In this document: piece by piece, positions 7,354-14,677 of the stretch
How positions within the stretch are numbered: position 1 is the stretch's first letter
Layout of the letters: the number at the start of each line of letters is the position of its first letter
From: JACJXF01 sp038316435
GTDB lineage: Bacteria; Bacteroidota; Bacteroidia; Bacteroidales; GCA-2748055
Assembly: GCA_038316435.1 (NCBI GenBank)
Contig: JBBQAQ010000006.1
Location: 62,001-126,000, forward strand
Reading direction: 5' to 3'
Length of the DNA stretch: 64,000 nt
Made by a program: the position numbers and the translations under genes
Notes under the pieces: generated by a model
The model's input: the letters and a program-made list of their open reading frames with translations, nothing else
Told to the model about the DNA's origin: nothing
The model's database searches: none

Positions 7354-9681
7354 ATGAAGAAATTGTATCTTTCATTAATAAATAAAGGGATTATCATTTC
7401 TCTCATATTTGTTAATTGTATGCCTCTATTTGCTAAAAAACAGGCGTTTAACGATGATATAGCCACCCTAAAAAGCAAGCATCTGAGCCTTTCTGGAAGT
7501 ATAACCCAATACGATACGCAACATTCGAATGCCGTATTAAGCCGAACCAAAATTCCAATCAGCGACAAAACTCAAAGTATTAAACTTCAACAATCAGAAT
7601 GGATTATAAACACAAATTTGAAAGCTATTGCTAACCGTTCAGGAGTTTATGATTTAAGCATGACTTTTCATTGCATTTCAGGCAATTCTGCTGCATCATC
7701 AGTTTCACTCAATCTGGATTTCGACAATTGGTCCACCAAGAACTATGTTTTGATGCCTGCTGCTGCTTACAACGGCAATCGCGAGAATTCCCAACGCCAC
7801 TTTTATTGTCCCTTTTGGTTTGACACAAAAGACCTAGGTCTAGATAAGCCCCAACTTATTTCAGATGTGCCTCGCCTCAATGTAAGCGATAGCCCATCCA
7901 GAATTCAATTTCGAAGTGGCGACATGTCAACTCCTGCTTTTGCATTTCGGGATCCAAAGACAAAACAAGGTTTCTTGTTGCTGACCACTCAGGAAACACG
8001 GCTTGGCGATTCCGGAATCGACATCGAAGAAACCGACGACCGAAGTCAGTCCTCTCTTTCGATTACAGCCCCGGTAGTTCGTGAAAAGTATCGGTATTAT
8101 ATAGCCGACCTCCAATATCCATCGACCGATATACCCGCCGATTTTTCGGCAGGTGATTCAATAACCATCCAAACCCGAATATTTTTCTTTTCATCTCCTG
8201 AAGTGCAATCCCTCTTCGATTATTTTGCCTCCATTCGTAACGAGTTGATTCAAAAAGGAAAATTCATTCCTTCAATCCCTATGTCGGCAGCTTTTTCGAT
8301 TCAGGAAGAAAAGTTTAACCGCGAAAATTTTGAACCGGAATTTGGATATTATTCTGTGGGATTGCGCGAAAGTTATTCACAAGATTGGCAGATTGGCTGG
8401 ACAGGAGGAATGATTTCAACTTATCCTTTACTTGCCAATGGCTCAGATGAAAGCCGTCAAAACGTAATTCGTAATTTCGATTGGTTATTTCCCAATGGAA
8501 TTTCACCTTCAGGTTATTTCTGGGATAGTGGTGAAAAAGGCAATCTGTGGGGTGGGATATTTCCTTCAAGTCCTTTAATGAAAGACTGGCATCTGGTGCG
8601 GAAAAGCGGGGATGGACTTTATTATGTCCTGAAACAATTCTACACATTTAAACAAAAAGGAATTGAGATAAAACCAGCGTGGGAGGAAGGTGCGCGTAAA
8701 GTGGCCGACACGTTTGTAAAAACTTGGAAAACATACGGGCAATTGGGGAACTACGTAGACAATACAACTGGTGAAATTATTGTTGGTGGTTCTACAGCAG
8801 CCGGAATTGTACCCGGAGCATTAGCCCTTGCAGCTAATTACTTTGACGAACCAAGCTACCTCGAAATTGCAAAACAGATTGCAACTCAGTTTAATGAAAA
8901 ATACATCACGAAAGGCCTGATTTATGGTGCAGCCGGCGATGCCTTGCAGAATTTCGACAGTGAATCGACTTATGCCTTGCTCGAAAGTTATACCGTTTTA
9001 TACGATCAGACACACGAAGCAAAATGGCTGAAGATATCAGAGAATCTTTCGAATCAATTTTTGACCTGGGTCAGTTCGTACGATTACCGTTTCCCTGTAA
9101 ACAGCACCTTGGGTAAACTTGGAAAAACCACAACAGGAGCGGTTTGGGCGAATACCCAGAATAAGCATGCAGCTCCCGGAATCTGCACCCATTCGGGTCT
9201 GGCTCTTCTTCGTTTGTACCGAGCTACTGGAAACGAAGAGTATTTGAGCCGTTTGCAGGACATTACCCGGCTAATACCACAATATATGGCCACTAAAGAA
9301 AACCCGATTCCGGGTTTGCAAAACGCTTGGATTTCGGAACGAATTAGCACAACTGACTGGCTCGAAGGAAATGGCGAAATATTCAGTGGCTCAACCTGGG
9401 CGGAAACTTCGCTAATGCTTACCTACACAGAAATTCCGGGCATTTATATCGTTCCGGAAAAGAATGTTTGTATTGCTTTCGATCAGGTTGAAACTAAAGT
9501 AGTGAAATCTTCAAGAAAGAAACTGGAGATAGAAATCAATAATCCGACCAAATACCCGGCAAGCGTAAAACTTTTCATTGACAATAATATAAACGAGCCG
9601 CTTTCGCAAACCTTTCTAATGAATCCAAAAATAGTTGATATAAAGGCCGGAGAAATTAAAAGAGTAGATGTTAGTAAATGA
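7354..9681 (+). CDS. secreted protein with (alpha/alpha)6 glycosidase-like fold, family not recognised
   Basis: A 775-residue protein with an N-terminal signal peptide (residues 1-28, MKKLYLSLINKGIIISLIFV). Residues about 30-310 look beta-rich, with alternating short strands. Residues about 330-690 show the helix-turn pattern of six-hairpin glycosidases: DWQIGWTGGMISTYPLL, SPSGYFWDSGEKGNLWGG, GAAGDALQNFDSESTYALLE, CTHSGLALLRLYRATGNEEYL and GEIFSGSTWAETSLMLTY. Such folds occur in glycoside hydrolases, lyases and epimerases. I cannot assign a family or catalytic residues with confidence. It begins 16 bp after the esterase remnant and on the same strand, so it is probably the surviving end of the same degraded polysaccharide locus. 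No lipobox and no type IX sorting domain are seen, so it is probably periplasmic. Confidence 0.72.
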   Translation: MKKLYLSLINKGIIISLIFVNCMPLFAKKQAFNDDIATLKSKHLSLSGSITQYDTQHSNAVLSRTKIPISDKTQSIKLQQSEWIINTNLKAIANRSGVYDLSMTFHCISGNSAASSVSLNLDFDNWSTKNYVLMPAAAYNGNRENSQRHFYCPFWFDTKDLGLDKPQLISDVPRLNVSDSPSRIQFRSGDMSTPAFAFRDPKTKQGFLLLTTQETRLGDSGIDIEETDDRSQSSLSITAPVVREKYRYYIADLQYPSTDIPADFSAGDSITIQTRIFFFSSPEVQSLFDYFASIRNELIQKGKFIPSIPMSAAFSIQEEKFNRENFEPEFGYYSVGLRESYSQDWQIGWTGGMISTYPLLANGSDESRQNVIRNFDWLFPNGISPSGYFWDSGEKGNLWGGIFPSSPLMKDWHLVRKSGDGLYYVLKQFYTFKQKGIEIKPAWEEGARKVADTFVKTWKTYGQLGNYVDNTTGEIIVGGSTAAGIVPGALALAANYFDEPSYLEIAKQIATQFNEKYITKGLIYGAAGDALQNFDSESTYALLESYTVLYDQTHEAKWLKISENLSNQFLTWVSSYDYRFPVNSTLGKLGKTTTGAVWANTQNKHAAPGICTHSGLALLRLYRATGNEEYLSRLQDITRLIPQYMATKENPIPGLQNAWISERISTTDWLEGNGEIFSGSTWAETSLMLTYTEIPGIYIVPEKNVCIAFDQVETKVVKSSRKKLEIEINNPTKYPASVKLFIDNNINEPLSQTFLMNPKIVDIKAGEIKRVDVSK

Positions 9682-9723
9682 AAAAGAAGGCATACTTCTC
9701 TGAGAAATTGACATGAATTGGTT

Positions 9724-10113
9724 CTACGCCGGAATTAAATGCAATTTAAGTTTGTGTGGTCTGTTGAACGCTTCTTGAGACATGTTGAAGTAAGAAGATA
9801 GTGCTCGTATAATTGCCTTTGATAAGCCCTTTTTGTAATTTAGGATATCGGAAACCAAGCCTTTGCTCACGCCTAAGATTTCAACCAGGTCCTTTGATTT
9901 GAGCTTTCGTTCATCCATTAATAAACGCAGTAATTCTATCGGATTTACATCTTCAAAAGAATTGTGTTCCTCGTCCCATTTCTCGGTCAAAAAGGTTAAA
10001 AGTTCAACTTCGTCCGGGTTGGAACTATTACTACTTACCAATATTTCCAACTTGGAACAGTATTCCTTGTATTGTTCCTCGGTTTTGATGATTTTATATT
10101 TGAGTGTTTCCAT
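9724..10113 (-). CDS. higA: HigA-family antitoxin-like HTH regulator (orphan)
   Basis: A 129-residue protein. The N-terminal half (METLKYKIIKTEEQYKEYCSKLE onward) is the helical dimer region seen in COG5499-type HigA proteins. The C-terminal half (about 60-115) is a Cro/C1-type helix-turn-helix: IELLRLLMDERKLKSKDLVE, then ILGVSKGLVSDILNYKKGLS, then a NMSQEAFNRPH ending. HigA normally follows a higB toxin on the same strand. I looked above 10113 on the minus strand and found no toxin-like frame, only short broken frames. It may be a solitary regulator or the survivor of a lost higBA pair. Confidence 0.8.
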   Translation of the reverse strand: METLKYKIIKTEEQYKEYCSKLEILVSSNSSNPDEVELLTFLTEKWDEEHNSFEDVNPIELLRLLMDERKLKSKDLVEILGVSKGLVSDILNYKKGLSKAIIRALSSYFNMSQEAFNRPHKLKLHLIPA

Positions 10114-10346
10114 TTTGAATATATTAATAAACGTTTACAGTGTATTGTTGACTCTTATTGCAGAGTTCATCGTTATTTATTTTTCAATTACACTAAATTA
10201 AATAAAAACTCGAAACGTTATGGTAGTTATTGAAATCGAAATATGATGAAAATAAATGAAAAGAAACCTTATTCGGTGAATTTGATTGTTTAGGCGGAGA
10301 GAATGGATTACTCGCTGCGCTCGTGATCGCCTGAGGGGGTGGCTTC
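10114..10346. other. intergenic stretch with tRNA-3'-end-like direct repeat
   Basis: No gene is visible. The 10-mer ggcggagaga at 10293-10302 is identical to the 3' end of the tRNA-Ser gene at 10471-10480, so a 178-bp stretch is bounded by a short direct repeat. A GC-rich palindrome, ctcgctgcgctcg, lies at 10311-10323. Confidence 0.5.
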
Positions 10347-10470
10347 AATTGAAAAGCCTCGCTCCCTGCGGTCGCTATGGTTTTTGTATTTTCATCCCCT
10401 TATAAAAGCGAGCTTTTAACGGGTCTGAAAATACAAAAACCCGGACGCTGCGCATCCAGGCTTTTCGATT
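10347..10470. repeat. imperfect inverted repeat, arms about 45 bp, downstream of tRNA-Ser
   Basis: The arm 10347-10393 (aattgaaaagcct ... gtttttgtattttc) is the imperfect reverse complement of 10427-10470 (gaaaatacaaaaac ... aggcttttcgatt). The outer 13 and inner 14 bases match almost perfectly, while the GC-rich middles differ. A smaller palindrome, taaaagcgagctttta, sits in the loop at 10402-10417. The arrangement is that of a small non-coding palindromic element or of two facing terminators. Confidence 0.65.
10433..10464 (-). terminator. intrinsic terminator of tRNA-Ser
   Basis: On the minus strand just after the tRNA, CCTGGATGC / GCA / GCGTCCGGG folds into a 9-bp stem (with G-U pairs) followed by TTTTTGTATTTT. 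This is a classic stem plus T-tract about 12 nt past the encoded CCA end. Confidence 0.72.
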
Positions 10471-10559
10471 GGCGGAGAGAGGGGGATTCGAACCCTCGGT
10501 ACCCCGAAAGGTACAACAGTTTTCGAGACTGCCCCGATCGACCACTCCGGCATCTCTCC
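10470..10559 (-). tRNA. tRNA-Ser, anticodon CGA
   Basis: The minus strand gives a complete class II tRNA. The acceptor stem GGAGAGA pairs with TCTCTCC, followed by discriminator G and an encoded CCA (10472-10470). The anticodon stem-loop is CAGT-CTCGAAA-ACTG with anticodon CGA, reading UCG serine codons. A long variable arm (GTACC-TTTC-GGGGTAC) is typical of serine tRNAs. The T arm contains GGTTCGAATCC. All arms pair, so the gene should be functional. Confidence 0.95.
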
Positions 10560-10590
10560 TGAAAAATTATATTAAGAATAATAAAGAACG

Positions 10591-10682
10591 GTACAACAGT
10601 TTTACTCGTCCGATTGTTATCGGTCTCGTGAGCTCCTACGTCGGTTCGAGACTGCCCCGATCGACCACTCCGGCATCTCTCC
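10591..10682 (-). pseudogene. partial tRNA-Ser copy interrupted by a 43-bp insertion in the anticodon loop
   Basis: Just upstream of the intact tRNA-Ser, the minus strand repeats its 5' part exactly (acceptor strand, D arm and anticodon stem up to CTCGAA, 10682-10647). It then has 43 unrelated bases (10646-10604) and resumes with AAAACTGTTGTACC (10603-10590), after which similarity ends. The variable arm, T arm and 3' acceptor strand are missing, so no tRNA can form. The insertion contains the palindrome CCGATAACAATCGG. The result is a broken duplication and not an intron-containing gene. Confidence 0.8.
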
Positions 10683-10793
10683 TCGATTAGATTTTAGGAA
10701 ACAATCCTCACGATAAATTAAACATTTCAAACAATTCGCACTAAATGTCCGGCTGCAAAAGTAGAAAAAACTTTCATCTTATCTGCAAATGAG

Positions 10794-12104
10794 TTAAATT
10801 CCCTCACTAAAGTGCTTTAGTGCCCCGGCTACAATAAATGTGCTTCCTCCTATAAAAACTAAATCTTCTTTTTCCGCTTTGGCTTTTGCAACTTCAACTG
10901 CTTCTGAAATCTCCTGAAACACCTCTCCTTTAAGCCCAAACTCAGTAGCTTTCAACAATAGCGACTCAGGATTCATAGCCCTGGGTATATCTGCTTTGGT
11001 GAAATAGTAAAAAGCATTTTTTGGCAATAGTGCAAGTACACTCCCTGGATCCTTGTCACTGACCATCCCAAAAACAAAATGAAGATTTTTATATGGGGTC
11101 TGTTTTATCTGTTCCACAACCTCTGTTATTCCTGCTGCATTATGTCCTGTATCACAGATGATCAAAGGGTTGTAGCCTATTGTTTCCCACCTACCCCGCA
11201 AGCCTGTAATGGATCTTACATTCTGTAAACCAGTATATATCGACTCTTTTGAAATTTGAGCACCCGATTCTCTCAGGCAATCAATAGTCATGAGCACTGT
11301 AGCAATATTTTTTCTCTGATATAGTCCTAACAAATCAACGGCAAGATTGTCATAAACAAGCGCTTCTCCCTTGTGAATATACATAATTTGCTTTCTATCC
11401 GGGCTTTGAAGCGATACAGGGATGTTATAAGTCTTAGAAGCAAAAAAAAGTTCGGAATTCAATTTTTGTGAAAAGTTAAGGTAGACGGCTTCTGTTTCTT
11501 TCTGCCATTCGCCTATGACTACCGGGATACCTGCCTTGATAATTCCTGCCTTTTCCCCAGCAATTAATTCAGGTGTATTGCCAAGAAACTGGGTATGGTC
11601 AAGTCCGATATTTGTAATCACTGAAACCAATGGCGTAATAATATTCGTTGAATCGAGTCGCCCGCCCATTCCGGTTTCTATCACTGCAATGTCAACTTTG
11701 GAATCGGCAAAGTACCTGAATGCCATCAGGGTTGTTAATTCGAAGAAGGATGGACTAATTTTCTCAATCAGGGACGTGTTTTCATTTACGAACCGGCATA
11801 CATAATCTTCGGAGATCAATTCTCCATTTACTCGTATTCTTTCCCTGAAATCTAAAAGGTGAGGACTTGTAAATAACCCGGTTTTATATCCGGCAGTTTG
11901 CAAAACAGCTGCAAGCATGTGAGAAACAGAGCCTTTGCCGTTTGTTCCGGCAATATGAATGGTTTTAAAGCTTTTGTGGGGATGACCAAAATGCTCATCC
12001 AAAGCATGTGTGTTATCAAGATTGGCTTTGTAGGCTGCCGGTCCGATTCTCTGGAACATGGGCAGATTCGAAAACAGGAATTCAACGGTTTCCTTATAGT
12101 TCAT
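10794..12104 (-). CDS. folC: bifunctional dihydrofolate synthase / folylpolyglutamate synthase
   Basis: A Mur-ligase-family enzyme that adds glutamate to dihydropteroate and to folates. The chosen start gives 436 residues beginning MNYKETVEFLFSNLPMFQRI, as in related Bacteroidota FolC proteins. An ATG 27 bp further out (12131) would add MGEDLNTNR and overlap the upstream gene. Visible motifs: an ATP-binding loop GTNGKGS (residues 53-59), GLFTSPHLLDFRERI just after, FFELTTLMAF, ETGMGGRLDSTN, the central-domain NIGLDHTQFLG, and DTGHNAAG in the C-terminal ligase domain. Its 5' end lies about a dozen bases before the end of the nitroreductase gene upstream, so the two are probably co-transcribed. 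Confidence 0.93.
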   Translation of the reverse strand: MNYKETVEFLFSNLPMFQRIGPAAYKANLDNTHALDEHFGHPHKSFKTIHIAGTNGKGSVSHMLAAVLQTAGYKTGLFTSPHLLDFRERIRVNGELISEDYVCRFVNENTSLIEKISPSFFELTTLMAFRYFADSKVDIAVIETGMGGRLDSTNIITPLVSVITNIGLDHTQFLGNTPELIAGEKAGIIKAGIPVVIGEWQKETEAVYLNFSQKLNSELFFASKTYNIPVSLQSPDRKQIMYIHKGEALVYDNLAVDLLGLYQRKNIATVLMTIDCLRESGAQISKESIYTGLQNVRSITGLRGRWETIGYNPLIICDTGHNAAGITEVVEQIKQTPYKNLHFVFGMVSDKDPGSVLALLPKNAFYYFTKADIPRAMNPESLLLKATEFGLKGEVFQEISEAVEVAKAKAEKEDLVFIGGSTFIVAGALKHFSEGI

Positions 12105-12115
12105 GCGGTTTGTGT

Positions 12116-12634
12116 TTAAATCTTCCCCCATTGATTTAAAAATATTTTTTCGGGGGAGAATCTTTCCGGCATTTTCTTCTCTTCAGCAGGATATCCAAGG
12201 GCTATCAGGGCAAAGGCTTCTGCGTGTTCAGGAAGTAGAAAAAGTTCCTTGAAAGATTTCATTCTTTCTTCCCGAGGATAAACTCCTACCCAGCACGAAC
12301 CCAGTTCAAGGGCTGTGGCTGCCAATAGCAGGTTTTCAGTGGCTGCCGCGCAATCTGCAATCCAATACCCCGGTCCATGTTGTGCTTGAAGATCTCCACA
12401 AACAAGAATTCCAAGGTTTGCTGTTTCAAACATTTTTGAATGAGGATGAATCTCCATAATTTGACTCATAAGTTTTCGATCTTCAATAATAATAAAACGC
12501 CAAGGCTGTTTATTAACTGCGGAAGGTGCATATATTGCAGCTTTCAGAAGCATGTCGATCTTTTCCGATTCCACTTTCTTACTCGTAAACTTTCGAATAC
12601 TTCTCCTCTTTAGAATTATTTCCTGAAAATTCAT
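12116..12634 (-). CDS. nitroreductase family FMN-dependent oxidoreductase
   Basis: A 172-residue protein of the small nitroreductase type. The N-terminus MNFQEIILKRRSIRKF holds the RRSxR phosphate-binding stretch for FMN. It is followed by APSAVNKQPWRFIIIED (residues 37-53), the usual flavin-contacting loop, then DCAAATENLLLAATALELGSCWVGVYP and a C-terminal ALGYPAEEK. These enzymes reduce nitro-compounds, quinones or related acceptors with NAD(P)H; the natural substrate cannot be read from sequence. It lies immediately upstream of folC on the same strand and diverges from phoH, with a 196-bp AT-rich gap that should hold both promoters. Confidence 0.9.
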   Translation of the reverse strand: MNFQEIILKRRSIRKFTSKKVESEKIDMLLKAAIYAPSAVNKQPWRFIIIEDRKLMSQIMEIHPHSKMFETANLGILVCGDLQAQHGPGYWIADCAAATENLLLAATALELGSCWVGVYPREERMKSFKELFLLPEHAEAFALIALGYPAEEKKMPERFSPEKIFLNQWGKI

Positions 12635-12830
12635 GGTTCAATAATTAACATTTGTGGTTATCAACATGTTATTAACGGTAGCAGGGATAGGAATTTTACT
12701 ATTTTTACTCAGGTCAAAAATAGCTAAAAAAGGAATACATGAAGAATCCCATATCATTTTCACTTTGCCTGCAAGAATGTGGAGGTGATAAACCTTATGG
12801 GACGCTTCATTCATCTAAAACAAATCCTAT

Positions 12831-14159
12831 ATGAAGAAAACTAAAAAGATTTTTATTCTTGACACCAATGTACTTCTCCATGATTACAAGTGTATTTATA
12901 ATTTCCAAGAAAATGATATCGTCATCCCAATCACGGTTCTTGAGGAACTCGATAAGTTTAAGAAGGGAAACGACCTGATAAATTATCATGCCCGGGAATT
13001 TACAAGAGAACTGGATAAAATTTCCGGCGATACACTTTTCAATGGCGGATTACCTCTTGGAAAGGGGATGGGCAAACTTTCAATTGAAACAGGAAAGTCT
13101 TTTTCCGAAAAATTAAGTAATTCTTTTGGTGAAAACACTCCTGATCATCGCATACTGGCTATTGCGGAATATGTTTTCACGAAACATAAAGACAGAACTG
13201 TGGTTCTGATAACCAAAGACATCAACCTGAGAATGAAAGCCAAATCGCTTGGCATTATGTCGCAGGATTATGAAAACGACAAGGTTCAGAATATCGATGA
13301 TATTAACAAGGGAGTTGACGTAGTTGAGGATGCTTCAAAAGAAGCTATAACAAAATTGTATCAGCAATTTGAAGGTGTATCGGCGAAGGAATTTGGTATA
13401 AAAAGAAACATTACTGCTCACCAGTATTTTATTTTTAAAAACGAGAACGTAAGTGCCCTTGCACATTACGATCCTTTTAATAAAGCCATAAACAGGGTCG
13501 AGAAGCTCAAAACTTATGGCATTGAGCCGAGAAATGCAGAACAAACTTTTGCGCTCGATGCATTGCTGCGTCCTGAGGTTCAACTTGTTGCTCTCACTGG
13601 CAAGGCAGGGACAGGAAAAACCCTGCTCGCTCTGGCTGCCGCTTTGCAGCAACGAAAATTATATACCCAGATCTTTCTGGCAAGACCCATTGTGCCCTTA
13701 TCTAACCGCGACATGGGATTTCTGCCGGGAAATATTGATGAAAAAATCGGACCGTATATGCAGCCCTTATTCGACAATTTGTCTGTAATAAAACAAAAAT
13801 TCACCCCATCAAGTAAGGATTTTATCAAAATTGAAGAAATGCTTGAAACGGAAAAACTGGTTATTACTCCACTTGCATATATCAGAGGGAGAAGCCTTTC
13901 CAGAGTATTCTTTATCGTGGATGAGGCGCAAAACCTGACTCCTCATGAAGTGAAGACTATCATCACCCGCGCAGGCGAAGGAACTAAAATGATTTTTACA
14001 GGGGATATTCAGCAAATTGACTCCCCATATCTCGATTCAAAATCAAACGGATTATCGTATCTTGCTGACAGAATGAAAGGCCAGGATATCTTTGCTCATG
14101 TTAACCTATTAAAGGGAGAGCGCAGCTATCTGGCTGATTTAGCCAGTAATTTATTATAA
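12831..14159 (+). CDS. PIN domain / PhoH-like ATPase fusion protein
   Basis: A 442-residue protein with two parts. Residues 1-145 form a PIN nuclease-like domain (IFILDTNVLLHDY, TVLEELDKFKK, DHRILAIAEYV, VVLITKDINLRMKA) with its acidic metal-binding residues present. Residues about 215-442 form a PhoH ATPase with Walker A GKAGTGKT (about 257-264), Walker B FFIVDEAQNLTPHE, and GTKMIFTGDIQQIDSPYL. PIN-PhoH proteins have been linked to RNA unwinding and cleavage. It heads a same-strand run with sixA (6 bp gap) and ppk1, an arrangement suggesting one transcription unit. The ATG start follows an AT-rich leader. Confidence 0.92.
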   Translation: MKKTKKIFILDTNVLLHDYKCIYNFQENDIVIPITVLEELDKFKKGNDLINYHAREFTRELDKISGDTLFNGGLPLGKGMGKLSIETGKSFSEKLSNSFGENTPDHRILAIAEYVFTKHKDRTVVLITKDINLRMKAKSLGIMSQDYENDKVQNIDDINKGVDVVEDASKEAITKLYQQFEGVSAKEFGIKRNITAHQYFIFKNENVSALAHYDPFNKAINRVEKLKTYGIEPRNAEQTFALDALLRPEVQLVALTGKAGTGKTLLALAAALQQRKLYTQIFLARPIVPLSNRDMGFLPGNIDEKIGPYMQPLFDNLSVIKQKFTPSSKDFIKIEEMLETEKLVITPLAYIRGRSLSRVFFIVDEAQNLTPHEVKTIITRAGEGTKMIFTGDIQQIDSPYLDSKSNGLSYLADRMKGQDIFAHVNLLKGERSYLADLASNLL

Positions 14160-14165
14160 TCGTTT

Positions 14166-14666
14166 ATGAAAGGAGAGAAAATTCTGTTTCTCGTACGACA
14201 CGGAAAATCTAGCTGGGATCAGGTTGGTGTGTCGGACATTGACCGCCCACTTAAAGATCGTGGAGTTAAAGACGCTTATGAAATGGCAAGCCGGGTATTG
14301 AAAAAAGGTTTTCGCCCGGATAGCATCATCAGCAGTCCGGCTTTGAGGGCTTTGCATACTGCAATTATTTTTTCAAGGGTTCTCGATTACCCGGTTAATG
14401 AAATAATCATTAATCAGGAGATGTATCAAAGTGAGGCTGACCAAATATTCTCAATTGTTTCGGAAACCGATAATTCCATTGGCTCATTGATGATTTTTGG
14501 GCATAACCCGGGCTTTACCGAGTTGGTGAATTATCTATCCGAACTTGATATCGATAATTTACCTACTGCAGGATTGGTAAGGCTTCGTTTCAAATCCGAT
14601 AATTGGAAAGGGATCAGTAAAAACTGCCAGGTATTGGAATATATTGATTTTCCTCATAATTCTTAG
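14166..14666 (+). CDS. sixA: SixA-type histidine phosphatase
   Basis: A 166-residue histidine phosphatase of the small SixA group. The catalytic RHGKSSW motif is at residues 11-17 (phospho-accepting H12), followed by DIDRPLKDRGVKDAYEMASRV, IISSPALRALHTA and the second catalytic histidine in MIFGHNPGFTELVNYL. SixA in Escherichia coli removes phosphate from histidine of phosphotransfer proteins; in Bacteroidota the partner is unknown. It starts 6 bp after the phoH-like gene and ends 11 bp before the ATG of ppk1, so it is probably translated from the same transcript. Confidence 0.9.
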   Translation: MKGEKILFLVRHGKSSWDQVGVSDIDRPLKDRGVKDAYEMASRVLKKGFRPDSIISSPALRALHTAIIFSRVLDYPVNEIIINQEMYQSEADQIFSIVSETDNSIGSLMIFGHNPGFTELVNYLSELDIDNLPTAGLVRLRFKSDNWKGISKNCQVLEYIDFPHNS

Positions 14667-14677
14667 AACCTTTGCCA

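Noticed and set aside
10114..10260. higB toxin remnant upstream of higA
   Set aside because: The longest minus-strand frame there is under 20 codons, has no ATG and does not resemble HigB.
10604..10646. Intron in a tRNA-Ser gene
   Set aside because: The copy lacks its whole T arm and 3' acceptor strand, the insertion is only 43 bp with no group I features, and an intact tRNA-Ser lies next to it.
10377..10690. Plus-strand ORFs of 61 and 73 codons over the tRNA region
   Set aside because: They run across a tRNA gene, its terminator and its broken copy; the apparent peptide repeats only reflect the duplicated tRNA.
12105..12131. Longer folC start overlapping the nitroreductase gene
   Set aside because: The extra MGEDLNTNR is not part of the family N-terminus, which matches from MNYKETVEFL.
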